A DNA stretch of 64,000 nt, from the NCBI GenBank assembly GCA_963753055.1, contig CAVWAP010000001.1, positions 186,001-250,000 of the forward strand. Direction: 5' to 3'. Source of the DNA: JAUWGC01 sp963753055 (lineage in GTDB: Bacteria > Bacteroidota > Bacteroidia > Bacteroidales > B18-G4). A program made the translations under genes and the position numbers. A model generated the notes under the pieces. That model did not search any database and was not told the origin of the DNA. It saw nothing but the letters and a program-made list of their open reading frames with translations. Shown in pieces: positions 48,655 to 58,325 of the stretch (within the stretch, counting starts at the first letter, position 1; every line of letters begins with the position of its first letter).

Positions 48655-49302
48655 ATGTTCATAAGCGAAGAACTTGAAAAATATATTGATGCCCACACTA
48701 CAGCAGAGAGGGAGCTGATGACATGGCTCGAGCGGGAGACGTACCAGAAAGTTGTCCAGCCCAGAATGCTCTCAGGGCATACGCTTGGAATCATCCTTGA
48801 GATGATGAGCCATATGATCAAGCCAAAGAGGATCCTGGAGATAGGAACCTTCACAGGTTATGGTACTATTGGGTTGGCTCAGGGCCTTGTCGATGATGGG
48901 ATCATGCACACCATTGATGTGAATTTGGAGCTGGAAGACATGGTGAAAAGGCATTTGGCAGAAGCCGGGCTTACAGATAAGGTCATGACTCATTTTGGTG
49001 ATGCGTTGAAGATCATTCCGGAGTTGGATGAGATTTTTGACCTTGTATTTATTGACGCTGCTAAGGAGCAGTACCTTGAATACTATAAGATCCTTTTGGA
49101 AAAAGTCAGGATAGGTGGGTTTATCCTCGCCGACAATGCTTTTTGGGCCGGAAAGGTGCTCGACCCGGAAACGCACCAGGATAAGGAGACGCAAGGGGTG
49201 ATGGAGTTTAACAGGTATGTGCAGGAGGACAAGAGGGTTGAGAATACGATACTGCCTGTCAGGGATGGGGTGATGGTTATAAGAAAGATATCTGATTTAT
49301 GA
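48655..49302 (+). CDS. SAM-dependent O-methyltransferase (catechol/caffeoyl-CoA type)
   Basis: 215 residues, Methyltransf_3 family. The SAM-binding motif LEIGTFTGYGTIGLA is at about 61-75, followed by the acidic HTIDVNLE and the metal-binding-type LVFIDAAKEQYLEYY. The natural substrate is not evident. The gene overlaps the convergent PAP2 gene by 6 bp at its 3' end. Confidence 0.9.
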   Translation: MFISEELEKYIDAHTTAERELMTWLERETYQKVVQPRMLSGHTLGIILEMMSHMIKPKRILEIGTFTGYGTIGLAQGLVDDGIMHTIDVNLELEDMVKRHLAEAGLTDKVMTHFGDALKIIPELDEIFDLVFIDAAKEQYLEYYKILLEKVRIGGFILADNAFWAGKVLDPETHQDKETQGVMEFNRYVQEDKRVENTILPVRDGVMVIRKISDL

Positions 49303-49881
49303 TTTATGATATCTGATATCTGATTTGTTGGTGAATTTTTTATATGTGATTTGTAGAATGTAGCCGAGTATTGCACCGAAGATACCTCCGACAATTACAT
49401 CTCCAGGAAAGTGCACTCCTAAATAAATCCTGCTATAAGATATCACGGTCGCCCACAGAAGAATCAAAAGTGTAAAATACCTGAACTTCTTCCCCAGGAT
49501 TCCTATCAGGAATGTTGCCAGGGCAAAGGAATTGGCAGCATGGGATGAGATAAACCCGAACTTCCCGCCGCAATAATCCTTTACAAGATGCACGGATTCC
49601 ATAATTTCCGGGTCATGGCAGGGGCGCAATCGCTGAAAGGTGTTTTTAAATAGATGCACCGACAATTGATCACTCAGGGTAATGAGGATGGCGACGAAGA
49701 GCAGGATGACCAGGCTTTTCCATTTGTATTCCCTAATGATCAGATAAAGCAGAAACACATATAACGGGATCCAGACCCACTTTACGCTGATCCAATACAT
49801 CAACCAGTCAAAGAATGAATTATGCATTCCATTCAGAAACAGGAATAGATCGGTGTCTATATGTTGCAAACAACTAATCAT
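49297..49881 (-). CDS. PAP2-family membrane phosphatase
   Basis: 194 residues with about five membrane segments. The three PAP2 signatures are complete: K79-x6-RP (KNTFQRLRP), SSH at 112-114, and SR-x5-H-x3-D (SRIYLGVHFPGD, 150-161). Such enzymes dephosphorylate undecaprenyl pyrophosphate or phospholipid intermediates on the periplasmic side; the specific substrate cannot be told. Convergent with the methyltransferase gene. Confidence 0.9.
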   Translation of the reverse strand: MISCLQHIDTDLFLFLNGMHNSFFDWLMYWISVKWVWIPLYVFLLYLIIREYKWKSLVILLFVAILITLSDQLSVHLFKNTFQRLRPCHDPEIMESVHLVKDYCGGKFGFISSHAANSFALATFLIGILGKKFRYFTLLILLWATVISYSRIYLGVHFPGDVIVGGIFGAILGYILQITYKKFTNKSDIRYHKS

Positions 49882-49892
49882 TAATGATTCTC

Positions 49893-49988
49893 AAGTTATA
49901 GGTTATAAGTTGTCAGTTATAAGTAAAATCCCAATAACCTATAACCTATAACTTATAACCTATAACTTATAACTTATAACTTATAACT
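49893..49988. repeat. Heptamer tandem repeat (ATAACTT/ATAACCT) with inverted arm
   Basis: ataacctataacttataac units repeat about eight times. The preceding agttataggttataag is their reverse complement, so the run can fold back on itself. It lies between the 3' end of obgE and the start of the PAP2 gene and could act as the obgE terminator or the PAP2 leader. Confidence 0.7.
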
Positions 49989-49992
49989 ATTT

Positions 49993-50982
49993 CTATTCAT
50001 TTATCTCTTTCCAGATCATATCCTTCAACTCCATCAGTCCTTTCTGAGTTACTGAAGATATGAACACCCACGGCACATCAGGCAAGTCTTTCTTTATTTC
50101 ATCTTCAAGCTCATCATCGAGCAAATCAGACTTTGTAATGGCCAAAAGTATCCCTTTATCCAGTAATTCAGGGTTATATTGCTTTAACTCATTGAGCAGG
50201 ATGAAATATTCTTTTTTAATGTCATCTGTGTCAGCTGGTACCATAAACAGCAGGACCGAGTTTCTTTCAATATGTCGTAAGAACCTCAGGCCAAGGCCCT
50301 TCCCTTCATGTGCTCCTTCGATGATACCTGGAATATCTGCCATGACAAAGGAACGATGGTCCCGGTAGGAGACTATACCCAGGTTAGGCCTTAAGGTTGT
50401 AAAGGGGTAATCAGCAATCTCGGGCCTGGCAGCTGATACGACCGATAGCAGGGTTGATTTTCCGGCATTGGGAAAGCCTACAAGACCGACATCCGCCAGG
50501 AGTTTCAATTCCAGGATGAACCATGCTTCCGTGAACGGTTCACCGGGCTGAGCATACCTGGGTGTTTGATTTGTAGGTGATTTAAAATGTACATTTCCCA
50601 ATCCTCCTCTACCACCTTCCAGCAGTACCTTTTGCTCATCCTGCCCGGTGATCTCGCAGATGATCTCACCTGTTTCTGAGTCTTTAGCCACGGTGCCGAG
50701 TGGTACTTCAATCACAGCATCTTTTCCATTGGCGCCTGTGCTTGTTTGCCTTCCTCCCGATTCTCCGTGTCCGGCTTTGATGTGCCTGGTATATCTCAAG
50801 TGCAATAAGGTCCATAACTGGTCATTCCCCTGCAGGATGATATGTCCACCCCGTCCACCATCTCCTCCATCCGGACCGCCTTTTGGGACATATTTCTCCC
50901 TTCTCAGGTGGGCTGAGCCAGGTCCTCCCTTGCCTGAGCGGCAATAGATCTTTACATAATCGACGAAGTTGGAATTGCCCAT
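49993..50982 (-). CDS. obgE: GTPase Obg/CgtA
   Basis: 329 residues. The glycine-rich Obg domain (1-158, VDYVKIYCRSGKGGPGSAHLRRE) is followed by the G domain with P-loop GFPNAGKST (169-177), ADIPG (G3) and TKSD (G4). It acts in ribosome assembly and growth control. The frame stays open upstream to 51072, but that extension overlaps hpt and lacks Obg character, so the ATG at 50982 is chosen, 10 nt after the hpt stop. No C-terminal OCT domain is present. Confidence 0.96.
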   Translation of the reverse strand: MGNSNFVDYVKIYCRSGKGGPGSAHLRREKYVPKGGPDGGDGGRGGHIILQGNDQLWTLLHLRYTRHIKAGHGESGGRQTSTGANGKDAVIEVPLGTVAKDSETGEIICEITGQDEQKVLLEGGRGGLGNVHFKSPTNQTPRYAQPGEPFTEAWFILELKLLADVGLVGFPNAGKSTLLSVVSAARPEIADYPFTTLRPNLGIVSYRDHRSFVMADIPGIIEGAHEGKGLGLRFLRHIERNSVLLFMVPADTDDIKKEYFILLNELKQYNPELLDKGILLAITKSDLLDDELEDEIKKDLPDVPWVFISSVTQKGLMELKDMIWKEINE

Positions 50983-50992
50983 GATGGATGTG

Positions 50993-51529
50993 CTATTCAG
51001 AGATTTTATAGATATCGGGATAGTTGCGGCCCAGGCCATCATAATCCAGGCCATAACCAACAATGAACTCATTGGGAATCTTTATCCCGACATAATCAAT
51101 AGGATAATCCATCCTGAAGGCATCTGGTTTGAAGAGTAAGGTAGCCAATCTGACCGATCTGACACTTGTTTCCCTGATCTTATTCAGGAAGAAGCCCATG
51201 CTTATTCCGGTGTCAATGATATCTTCAACGATAACTACATCCCTGTCTGTCAGATTTTCATATAACCCGATCACCTCTCTCACCTTTGATGTTGTTTCCA
51301 TCCCACTGTATGAAGATAAACGTACGAATGAGATCTCACAATCAAAGTCAAACTTGCGGATCAGGTCGGCTGCGAACATATAGGCGCCGTTCAGAACCAC
51401 TATGAAAAGTGGCTTTTTGCCTTGCAGGTCATGTTCAATATAAGCGGCAACTTTACCAACTGCCTGATCGATTTCTTTCGCAGATATAAACAGCGAGAAT
51501 GATTTGTCCTTAACCTGGATCTTATTCAT
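50993..51529 (-). CDS. hpt: Hypoxanthine phosphoribosyltransferase
   Basis: 178 residues, purine salvage enzyme converting hypoxanthine or guanine plus PRPP to the nucleotide. The PRPP-binding motif VVIVEDIIDTG is at 98-108 and the substrate loop region SFVRLSSYSG near 67-76. It lies 10 nt before obgE and close to purE, so purine genes are clustered here. Confidence 0.95.
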   Translation of the reverse strand: MNKIQVKDKSFSLFISAKEIDQAVGKVAAYIEHDLQGKKPLFIVVLNGAYMFAADLIRKFDFDCEISFVRLSSYSGMETTSKVREVIGLYENLTDRDVVIVEDIIDTGISMGFFLNKIRETSVRSVRLATLLFKPDAFRMDYPIDYVGIKIPNEFIVGYGLDYDGLGRNYPDIYKISE

Positions 51530-51584
51530 AATAAGGAATTGTATGGTTGTGATGATACAAATATATAAATGATAAACAGCCCAA

Positions 51585-52088
51585 CTATACTTTATATTTG
51601 AACTTTACCCCTGCAAGTTCCTCATTAGCTTTAACAATCTTCTCTTTCAGATTGTTCTTGTAAGCTATTGCTTTATTCATCAGTTCTTCATTATCAGTTG
51701 CAAGGATCTGTGTGGCAAGGATACCTGCATTCTGGGCACCATTAATGCCAACGGTCGCCACGGGTATCCCCGGAGGCATTTGCACGATCGACAATAGGGC
51801 ATCCATACCATCCAGGCTTGCCTTGATGGGTACGCCGATTACCGGGATAGGTGTCATGGCAGCGATGACACCGGGCAGGTGTGCTGCCATGCCGGCACCT
51901 GCAATAATGACCCGAACACCTCGATCATATGCAGTTTTTGCAAAATCTTCCACTTTCTCGGGAGTCCTGTGTGCTGATAACGCATTCATCTCAAAAGGGA
52001 TCTCCATCTCATCCAGGATCCTGGCAGCCTTTTCCATCACAGGAAGATCCGATGTGCTGCCCATTATTATACTTACCAATGGTTTCAT
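51585..52088 (-). CDS. purE: N5-carboxyaminoimidazole ribonucleotide mutase
   Basis: 167 residues, class I PurE. The phosphate-binding IIMGSTSDLP (8-17) and the conserved SAHRTPEKV (39-47) are present, as is the AGAGMAAHLPGV segment. It moves the carboxyl group in step six of de novo purine synthesis. No purK is seen in the window. It lies 55 nt before hpt. Confidence 0.95.
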   Translation of the reverse strand: MKPLVSIIMGSTSDLPVMEKAARILDEMEIPFEMNALSAHRTPEKVEDFAKTAYDRGVRVIIAGAGMAAHLPGVIAAMTPIPVIGVPIKASLDGMDALLSIVQMPPGIPVATVGINGAQNAGILATQILATDNEELMNKAIAYKNNLKEKIVKANEELAGVKFKYKV

Positions 52089-52164
52089 AATCAGCTTGTT
52101 TAATTTACCACAAAAATATATTTAAATCAAATATCAAATATCATAAATCAGATATCAGATATCA

Positions 52165-52626
52165 TTAGTAACCATACGCCCGCCCATCCATCTGCTCTAT
52201 CACAACCTTATATGGTTGTACATCAATTACCGCAGGCTTGCTGTATTCGAACTTCTGATCAGAGTAGTTGCTCATGATGACATTCAGGGCTTCGACCCTT
52301 TCATCATAATCGTCGATGAAATGGACTTTACCATAAGCCAGCACACTGCGGTACTTCATGCCCCAGCTGCAGGCTACCTCCTCATTGACCCACTTTAAAG
52401 CGTGATCGGTGCTGAAGGCAACACAGACTTTATTATTGTTCTTCAGGATGTCAATCTTTTTGCCTGCTTTGGCGGAATGAAGATATATGGCGTTGTCTTT
52501 ATAGCCGAAATTGAACGGCAAAACATAAGGTTCATTATTTTTATCGATCATCCCGATATAGCATACATCACATTTGTGGATGATCCGTTCCATTTCTTCC
52601 TGTAGTTTAAGAGGTCTGCTTTTCAT
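52165..52626 (-). CDS. Pyridoxamine 5'-phosphate oxidase-like flavin-binding protein
   Basis: 153 residues from the Met at 52626 (MKSRPLKLQEEMERII), the usual start of this group. The sequence CDVCYIGMIDKNNEPYVLPFNFGY and the later KKIDILKNNNKVCVAFSTD are typical of the NimA/PNPOx-like split barrel, which binds FMN or heme. The substrate is unknown. A longer frame to 52701 overlaps the end of the next gene and is unlikely. Confidence 0.85.
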   Translation of the reverse strand: MKSRPLKLQEEMERIIHKCDVCYIGMIDKNNEPYVLPFNFGYKDNAIYLHSAKAGKKIDILKNNNKVCVAFSTDHALKWVNEEVACSWGMKYRSVLAYGKVHFIDDYDERVEALNVIMSNYSDQKFEYSKPAVIDVQPYKVVIEQMDGRAYGY

Positions 52627-52648
52627 AATAATCTTATTTTTTTCAAAT

Positions 52649-55522
52649 CTAATAAATCTTTCCTGCTTGCTTGGTGTCTCGTCCAACATAAAATGAGTCA
52701 AAGCTAATGCTGATCAGGAACTGGAATTCAACCTTTTCTTCATCCGGCAGATAGATAGCCCTTACCCCCAGGTCAAAGGGCGCCAGAAACCTGAGTAAGT
52801 GCATGTCTCCTGTCAGGTCTATACCCGCTGAACGATAATATGTATTACTCATGTTGTCATTTTCCCCAATGGCATAATCATAAAACAATGCCATCTTGAT
52901 CCTTTTTAGGTATAAGATCGGGGGCAAACTCCAATCAGGGCACCAGATTGGAAACTTATAAGTAGCTGATAAGCTCAATAGTTGCTGATCCTGCATCCCT
53001 GTGATCCCCCTGGGGTAAGCGATCCTGTCGCCGAACTTATATGTATCAACTTCTCGCTGCTGGTAGGCGGCATAAAGGCGCAATCCATGATGTTTGATGA
53101 TACCCGGGAAATACCAATACGTATTTAAGGCGACAATATCGCTTTGATCATTACCTGAAGGTGAGTGATTATAAGAAAGATCAATGATCTGTCCCCATTT
53201 GGGATAGATGTCCCTTAAGGCTGTTCTTAGTTGATGATAAGCAAAAATGCTGTATCCCATTGTGGTTATGCTCGTTGTCCTGAAAATTTCAGGCGAAGGC
53301 TTGATCTTGCTGAGAAATTTCTGATCAAAAGTGATACTGGGTGTTAAACCTTTATAGTACTTGCCTCTGGTGAGGGTCAACGGAACACGTAACCGGGCCC
53401 CTATATTGGTCTCCATCCATTCGTACTTAAAAAGACTTCCATCCTCCAAAATGCTCTGTCCCCTTCGTTTTCCATAATCTACATCCAGGTCAATAATAGG
53501 ATAGAAGCCTTCATAGCTATAGTTCAGATAGACCTTACCTGCTTCTTCACTAATATTATACGCATATCCGGCAATGAGAAAGCTTGTACTGAGTTGATTT
53601 TGAGACATAAACATAACGCCCGGGTTGATCTCATAGGATGAGATGTCGAGGGAAACAGGCGCCCAGCTATGTATATTGAACAGGTGTGGCGCACGGCGAA
53701 AATGCTTTGTTTCATATGTTGAATCCGGAATATTGTGATCATCAAGCACCCAGTTTTCTTGTTCGCTGACAGACTCATACAATTTGATGGAATGGTTCTG
53801 AATATTGTTTAATGGAACCCATAGAGCAGAATCCAAAGGCATTTCAAGTACCTGATAGCCGTCGCTGGTATAGTCTGAGTATAATAAATTCTTACCACTA
53901 GCTGACAAAAATGCATTGGTGGCACCAAAGACTGAAGAGGTAAGCTGGTAAATGCTTTTATCTTCTTTATCCAGAACATAAATATTATCAATACCATTAA
54001 ATGCTCCCGTAAAAAAGATACGATCACCTACAGGTAATGGATTGGATATCTCAGTAAACCCATAGGGAGTCATCAACTCTATTTCACCGTTTTGAGAATT
54101 AACGATGGCAAGGCTCTTTCCCTGCCTGTTCATCAGAATTACAGCAATCGTCTGGTTGTTTTCAGACCAACGTGGGGTCATGAAAAAAGCATTATCACCA
54201 GTACTGATACGATTTAATATTCTACCATCACTTGCGTGCAATATAACCAAAGAATACTGGTTCCGTTCGTTTACATCAACGACCGCCAATTTACTCCCAT
54301 CAGGAGAGACGGCCGGTACATAATATCTGCTTTTTTTGCTGAGTTTTCTTCTTTTTCCAGTAAACAAATCATATTCCTTAATAACAGAGAAGCTCCTGTT
54401 CTGCCAGCGGGGATCTGCCTCCATTTCAGACCAGTATATCTTCCCATTGGCGTAGGAAAGCATATTCCTGTTGCTCGGGCCGGGAGTGAAAATGATCTTA
54501 TCTTTTTCTCCCGGTGTTATTGATACAAATCGGGTGATGTCATCGATGCCTGATCTCCGGGCAAGCACAGTGCCGTCATTCATATAGGTTGGAAAGGTAT
54601 AATCATAAAAGGCTTTTTTCCTGCCTGTTATTTCACGGTGATAGGTCGGTTTGGTTAATCCTTTTTGCTTGTTCCATTCATTTTTCAGGTCATTGAAGGT
54701 TTCTTTGTATAGACGTGTCTTTGTAAGGCCGGTAACTTGTTTGATCCCATAGTTGAACGGTACGATCATATATGCTTTTTTCGCTACCACATTCAGTGTA
54801 TGGTCCCACAGCCTGGCACCGTACTTTTTCCTTGACTGCGCAATGAAATGGTAACCGTAGACATACTGGTCAGGCACATTATCCTTATAGGACCTGAACA
54901 TGGCTTTATCATATGAGTATAAGCCCTTTTCCAGTATCTGTGCCCTCATCAGGTTTTCAAAATACGGTGTCCTCCCTCTTCCGGAATGGCTCTGAGCCGT
55001 TTCTGTGACGGTTGCATCACCTTCCAGGAACCAGAAAGGTATATATAGCCCAAGCATTGCGACGGGTCCTTGTTCCCCCAGTAACCATGACAGTGCTTTG
55101 GAAGTTCCCTGGTACATCTTGCTGATTTGAACGACATGCCGGTATTCGTGCAGGGCCAGTTGATCCAACCAGGGTTGGGCGTAAGCATCCTGAGGCGGGA
55201 CCGAGTAAAACTCCAGGCGTTTGGGTGCCCAACCAACAAATGCGTTGGAGGAAGCAGAGTACTCATGCATTATCAATGGCAGGCGTTTAGGATATTCATC
55301 AAGGGTGTTTCCGACTTTAGGGTAAACCAGTTCCATCATGTTAGCAAGATATTGTGCCTTCTTTTCGAATTGCTTAGGATAAATGATTTGGAAATGATCC
55401 GTTTTGATCTGCTTCCACTTCGCGGAAAAAGGGTCCTGTCCCGAACTGTAATACTGCCCAAGTGTACTTATTGAACAAAACAATAAGATGAATAAAGATG
55501 ATATAAGTTTGGTTTTATACAT
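52649..55522 (-). CDS. Outer-membrane gluzincin-like peptidase/TolB-propeller/beta-barrel protein
   Basis: 957 residues with a signal peptide (1-22). Residues 30-270 form a peptidase-like domain with a zinc motif HEYRH at 125-129 and a downstream FLEGDATVTE at 165-174 supplying the likely third ligand. Residues about 300-590 hold propeller-type repeats (SPDGSKLAVVD, PRWSENNQTIAV). The C-terminal 330 residues alternate hydrophobic and polar positions, with many aromatics ending strands, and finish with FQFLISISFDSFYV, consistent with an outer-membrane barrel. It is probably a surface-linked protease; the substrate is unknown. HEYRH keeps the HExxH pattern. Confidence 0.82.
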   Translation of the reverse strand: MYKTKLISSLFILLFCSISTLGQYYSSGQDPFSAKWKQIKTDHFQIIYPKQFEKKAQYLANMMELVYPKVGNTLDEYPKRLPLIMHEYSASSNAFVGWAPKRLEFYSVPPQDAYAQPWLDQLALHEYRHVVQISKMYQGTSKALSWLLGEQGPVAMLGLYIPFWFLEGDATVTETAQSHSGRGRTPYFENLMRAQILEKGLYSYDKAMFRSYKDNVPDQYVYGYHFIAQSRKKYGARLWDHTLNVVAKKAYMIVPFNYGIKQVTGLTKTRLYKETFNDLKNEWNKQKGLTKPTYHREITGRKKAFYDYTFPTYMNDGTVLARRSGIDDITRFVSITPGEKDKIIFTPGPSNRNMLSYANGKIYWSEMEADPRWQNRSFSVIKEYDLFTGKRRKLSKKSRYYVPAVSPDGSKLAVVDVNERNQYSLVILHASDGRILNRISTGDNAFFMTPRWSENNQTIAVILMNRQGKSLAIVNSQNGEIELMTPYGFTEISNPLPVGDRIFFTGAFNGIDNIYVLDKEDKSIYQLTSSVFGATNAFLSASGKNLLYSDYTSDGYQVLEMPLDSALWVPLNNIQNHSIKLYESVSEQENWVLDDHNIPDSTYETKHFRRAPHLFNIHSWAPVSLDISSYEINPGVMFMSQNQLSTSFLIAGYAYNISEEAGKVYLNYSYEGFYPIIDLDVDYGKRRGQSILEDGSLFKYEWMETNIGARLRVPLTLTRGKYYKGLTPSITFDQKFLSKIKPSPEIFRTTSITTMGYSIFAYHQLRTALRDIYPKWGQIIDLSYNHSPSGNDQSDIVALNTYWYFPGIIKHHGLRLYAAYQQREVDTYKFGDRIAYPRGITGMQDQQLLSLSATYKFPIWCPDWSLPPILYLKRIKMALFYDYAIGENDNMSNTYYRSAGIDLTGDMHLLRFLAPFDLGVRAIYLPDEEKVEFQFLISISFDSFYVGRDTKQAGKIY

Positions 55523-55567
55523 ACCCTTATCATCAAAAATAACAATTCTTCCAGGGAAATATTACTT

Positions 55568-56254
55568 CTATCGAAAATTATCCCATATAGGGTCTTTTGG
55601 TGGAGGAGCTGAAATAACGATCTTTTCTTGTTTTACCGGATGAATGAAAGCAATCTCTTTGGCATGCAGGTGAATGGATCCATCCTTATTTGAGCGTGCA
55701 GCACCATATTTCAGGTCGCCCTTCACCGGACAGCCGATCTCTGCCAGCTGGACCCGGATCTGGTGATGCCTGCCTGTGAGCAGGTCTACTTCCAGCAGGA
55801 AATAACGATCACTTTTTCCAATCAGCTTGTATTCCAGTTCAGCCCTTAACCTGCCTTTACCTTCTACATCAAAGGCAAAAGACATATTTCGCTGCTGGTT
55901 CTTGATAAGGTAATGGACCAGCTTGCCCTGTTTCTGTGGTGGCTGTTTTGGAATGACGGCCCAGTATGTTTTCTTGATCTTACGGTCGCGGATCAACTCA
56001 TTCAGTCTTGTCAGTGCCTTTCCTGTCTTAGCAAACAATACCACACCGCTTACCGGCCTGTCCAGACGGTGCACTACTCCTGCAAATACGTTACCTGGCT
56101 TATTGTATTTTTCTTTTAGGAAGATCTTTACTTTATCACTCAGTGGCTGATCCCCGGTCTTATCTCCCTGCACAATTTCGGAAGGCTTTTTGTTTATGGC
56201 GATAATATGGTTATCCTCGTAAAGTACATCCTTCTCTATAACCCTCGAAGACAT
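55568..56254 (-). CDS. RluA-family pseudouridine synthase
   Basis: 228 residues. The catalytic motif HRLDRPVSG at 62-70 includes the nucleophile Asp65, and the LLTGRHHQIRVQLAEIGCPVKGD block follows near 155. No S4 domain is present, so it is of the short RluA/RluC catalytic-core type. The target RNA position cannot be assigned. Confidence 0.92.
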   Translation of the reverse strand: MSSRVIEKDVLYEDNHIIAINKKPSEIVQGDKTGDQPLSDKVKIFLKEKYNKPGNVFAGVVHRLDRPVSGVVLFAKTGKALTRLNELIRDRKIKKTYWAVIPKQPPQKQGKLVHYLIKNQQRNMSFAFDVEGKGRLRAELEYKLIGKSDRYFLLEVDLLTGRHHQIRVQLAEIGCPVKGDLKYGAARSNKDGSIHLHAKEIAFIHPVKQEKIVISAPPPKDPIWDNFR

Positions 56255-56299
56255 ATTATTAAATCATTTAGTAAATAGCAAATAACAAATAGCCAATTC

Positions 56300-57115
56300 T
56301 TAGTATTGTTCGCGTTCGTTGGGGAAATCGAGCTTTTTGACATCATCGATATAGGTCTGGACTGATCCTTTGATCTCTTCACTGAGGTTGTGGTACCTGC
56401 GAAGGAAACGTGGTGAGAACTTTTGAGTTATGCCAAGCATATCATGCAAGACCAGAACCTGGCCATCCACACCGCTGCCTGCTCCAATACCTACAATAGG
56501 AATTCTCAATTCGCTTGTTACCTGGGTAGCCAGCTTAGCAGGGATTTTCTCAAGGATGATGCTAAAGCATCCTGTCTTCTCAAGCAAATGTGCATCTTTA
56601 ACAAGTTTCTTGGCTTCCTTTTCTTCTGTAGCCCTGACAACATAAGTACCAAACTTATGGATAGATTGAGGTGTTAGGCCAAGGTGTCCCATCACAGGAA
56701 TACCGGCAGAGAGAATCCTTTCGATGGATTCAAGGATCTCTTCACCACCCTCAAGCTTAACAGCGTTGGCCCCTGATTCTTTCATGATCCGTATGGCTGA
56801 TTTCAATGCTCCTTTAGAATCCCCCTGGTATGTTCCAAAAGGCAGGTCGACAATAACCAGGGCCCGCTTCACTGCTTTCATCACCGAGCGGGCATGATAG
56901 ATCATATCGTTCAATGTGATTGGCAAGGTAGAAGTGTGCCCCGACATCACATTTGATGCAGAATCTCCAACAAGGATTACGTCAATACCAGAACCGTCAA
57001 GAATTCGGGCCATTGAATAATCATAGGCGGTAAGCATGGCTATCTTTTCGCCCTTCAGTTTCATCTCCTGCAGGACATGGGTTGTAATTTTTGAGTAATC
57101 GCTTTTGGGTATCAT
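56300..57115 (-). CDS. panB: 3-methyl-2-oxobutanoate hydroxymethyltransferase
   Basis: 271 residues, normal length. It makes ketopantoate from 2-oxoisovalerate for pantothenate and CoA synthesis. Conserved stretches are MLTAYDYSMARI, ILVGDSASNVMSGH (metal site Asp), VKLEGGEE, GHLGLTPQS and IVGIGAGSGVDGQVLVLHD. The gene is divergent from the lipoprotein gene at 57198. Confidence 0.96.
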   Translation of the reverse strand: MIPKSDYSKITTHVLQEMKLKGEKIAMLTAYDYSMARILDGSGIDVILVGDSASNVMSGHTSTLPITLNDMIYHARSVMKAVKRALVIVDLPFGTYQGDSKGALKSAIRIMKESGANAVKLEGGEEILESIERILSAGIPVMGHLGLTPQSIHKFGTYVVRATEEKEAKKLVKDAHLLEKTGCFSIILEKIPAKLATQVTSELRIPIVGIGAGSGVDGQVLVLHDMLGITQKFSPRFLRRYHNLSEEIKGSVQTYIDDVKKLDFPNEREQY

Positions 57116-57172
57116 AGCATTGAAATTAAGTTGAATATGAATGCAAAGTTAACAAGTTATGAAAATATTACC

Positions 57173-57180
57173 TATTTTTG
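57173..57180 (+). promoter_or_regulatory. Candidate -7 element for the DUF4249-like lipoprotein gene
   Basis: TATTTTTG fits TAnnTTTG exactly. No clear -33 TTTG precedes it. If used, transcription starts after 57180, which excludes the upstream ATG at 57159 and favours the start at 57198 or 57201. Confidence 0.4.
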
Positions 57181-57197
57181 CTCTGCTAAATAGAAAT

Positions 57198-58214
57198 ATG
57201 ATGAAAATCAAACAGTTTATTACTCTGGCGATACTTTTTACACTCACTTTTTCAGCCTGTGAAACGACATTTGACCTCGATGCTGAATATGAGGACATCA
57301 CTATTGTTTACGGATTATTGGAAAAGACTGATGACGGACAAAGCGATTCGGTTTTCATCAAGATCACCAAAGCTTTCCTCGGTGGGGATGCAGTCCAGGT
57401 GGCATTACTCAGGGATTCCAGCGAGTACCAGAACAAGCTGGATGTCACACTGACCCAGTACAAAAACGGAAACCAGGTAGGCGACCCAATCGTATTTGAT
57501 TCAATATCAAGATATAATAAACAGGATACCACGCAGGGCGGAGATTTCTATTTTCCGGACCATCAAATGTATTATGCAATTATGCCTGTTGATGAGGATT
57601 CAAAGTATGATCTCCATATCGTGAGGAACGATAAGGTGATCACCTCAGAAACAAATATTGTGAATTCTTTTACAATCTCAAAGCCCGGACAATCAGTTGG
57701 AATTGATTATGTCCCGGAATCTAAAATGAAATTTGAATGGTCTGTTTCATACTTTGCTAAAAGCTATGAAGCGATTATACGTTTCCATTTTAAGGAAGTA
57801 TGGGAAGGAGTTCCGGATACTGTATTTCGCTATATTGACTGGTATCAGGTGAAGAAAGTAAATGAAACTGTTGGCGTTGGTGATGATATTACTTTATATT
57901 ATCAAGCTGATATGTTTTATGTATCTGTGGAAAACACTGTTCCATATTTTGATGCCCAGAAGGAAGCCCAGGTTCTGGAAAGGTATTCCGGTGGTGCCCA
58001 ATATATTGTTTATGCAGCCACTGATGAACTGACTACCTATGTCAATGTCAATAATGCTGGTTCTAACAGTATTGTTCTTGAACGGCCGGCATATACAAAT
58101 ATAAATAATGGGTTGGGGCTATTTTCCAGCCGCAGGTATGAGACTGTCTCCAAGACTTTAAGGAACGATACCAAGGACCGGCTGTCAAAACTTAACGCGA
58201 AGTTCGTTTATTAA
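57198..58214 (+). CDS. DUF4249-like lipoprotein
   Basis: About 338 residues from MMKIKQFITLAILF. The lipobox TFSAC follows a hydrophobic segment, so it is an outer-membrane or periplasmic lipoprotein. The mature start (DLDAEYEDITIVYGLLEKTD, with VFIKITKAFLG) resembles the beta-sandwich DUF4249 family common in Bacteroidota, often near TonB receptors, though none is seen here. An in-frame ATG at 57159 adds a stretch without signal character and is rejected. Function unknown. Confidence 0.7.
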   Translation: MMKIKQFITLAILFTLTFSACETTFDLDAEYEDITIVYGLLEKTDDGQSDSVFIKITKAFLGGDAVQVALLRDSSEYQNKLDVTLTQYKNGNQVGDPIVFDSISRYNKQDTTQGGDFYFPDHQMYYAIMPVDEDSKYDLHIVRNDKVITSETNIVNSFTISKPGQSVGIDYVPESKMKFEWSVSYFAKSYEAIIRFHFKEVWEGVPDTVFRYIDWYQVKKVNETVGVGDDITLYYQADMFYVSVENTVPYFDAQKEAQVLERYSGGAQYIVYAATDELTTYVNVNNAGSNSIVLERPAYTNINNGLGLFSSRRYETVSKTLRNDTKDRLSKLNAKFVY

Positions 58215-58325
58215 AATTCCCACTTAATTCACATTTCTGTCTTTTTGTCACTTTTTGTAAAGATGGCACAATCATTGACATATCTTTTCCCAAAATAAGA
58301 TATTAACAAAATAAATATTGATACA

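Noticed and set aside
50983..51072. An N-terminal extension of obgE
   Set aside because: It overlaps the 3' end of hpt, has no Obg-like sequence, and the ATG at 50982 gives the standard Obg start.
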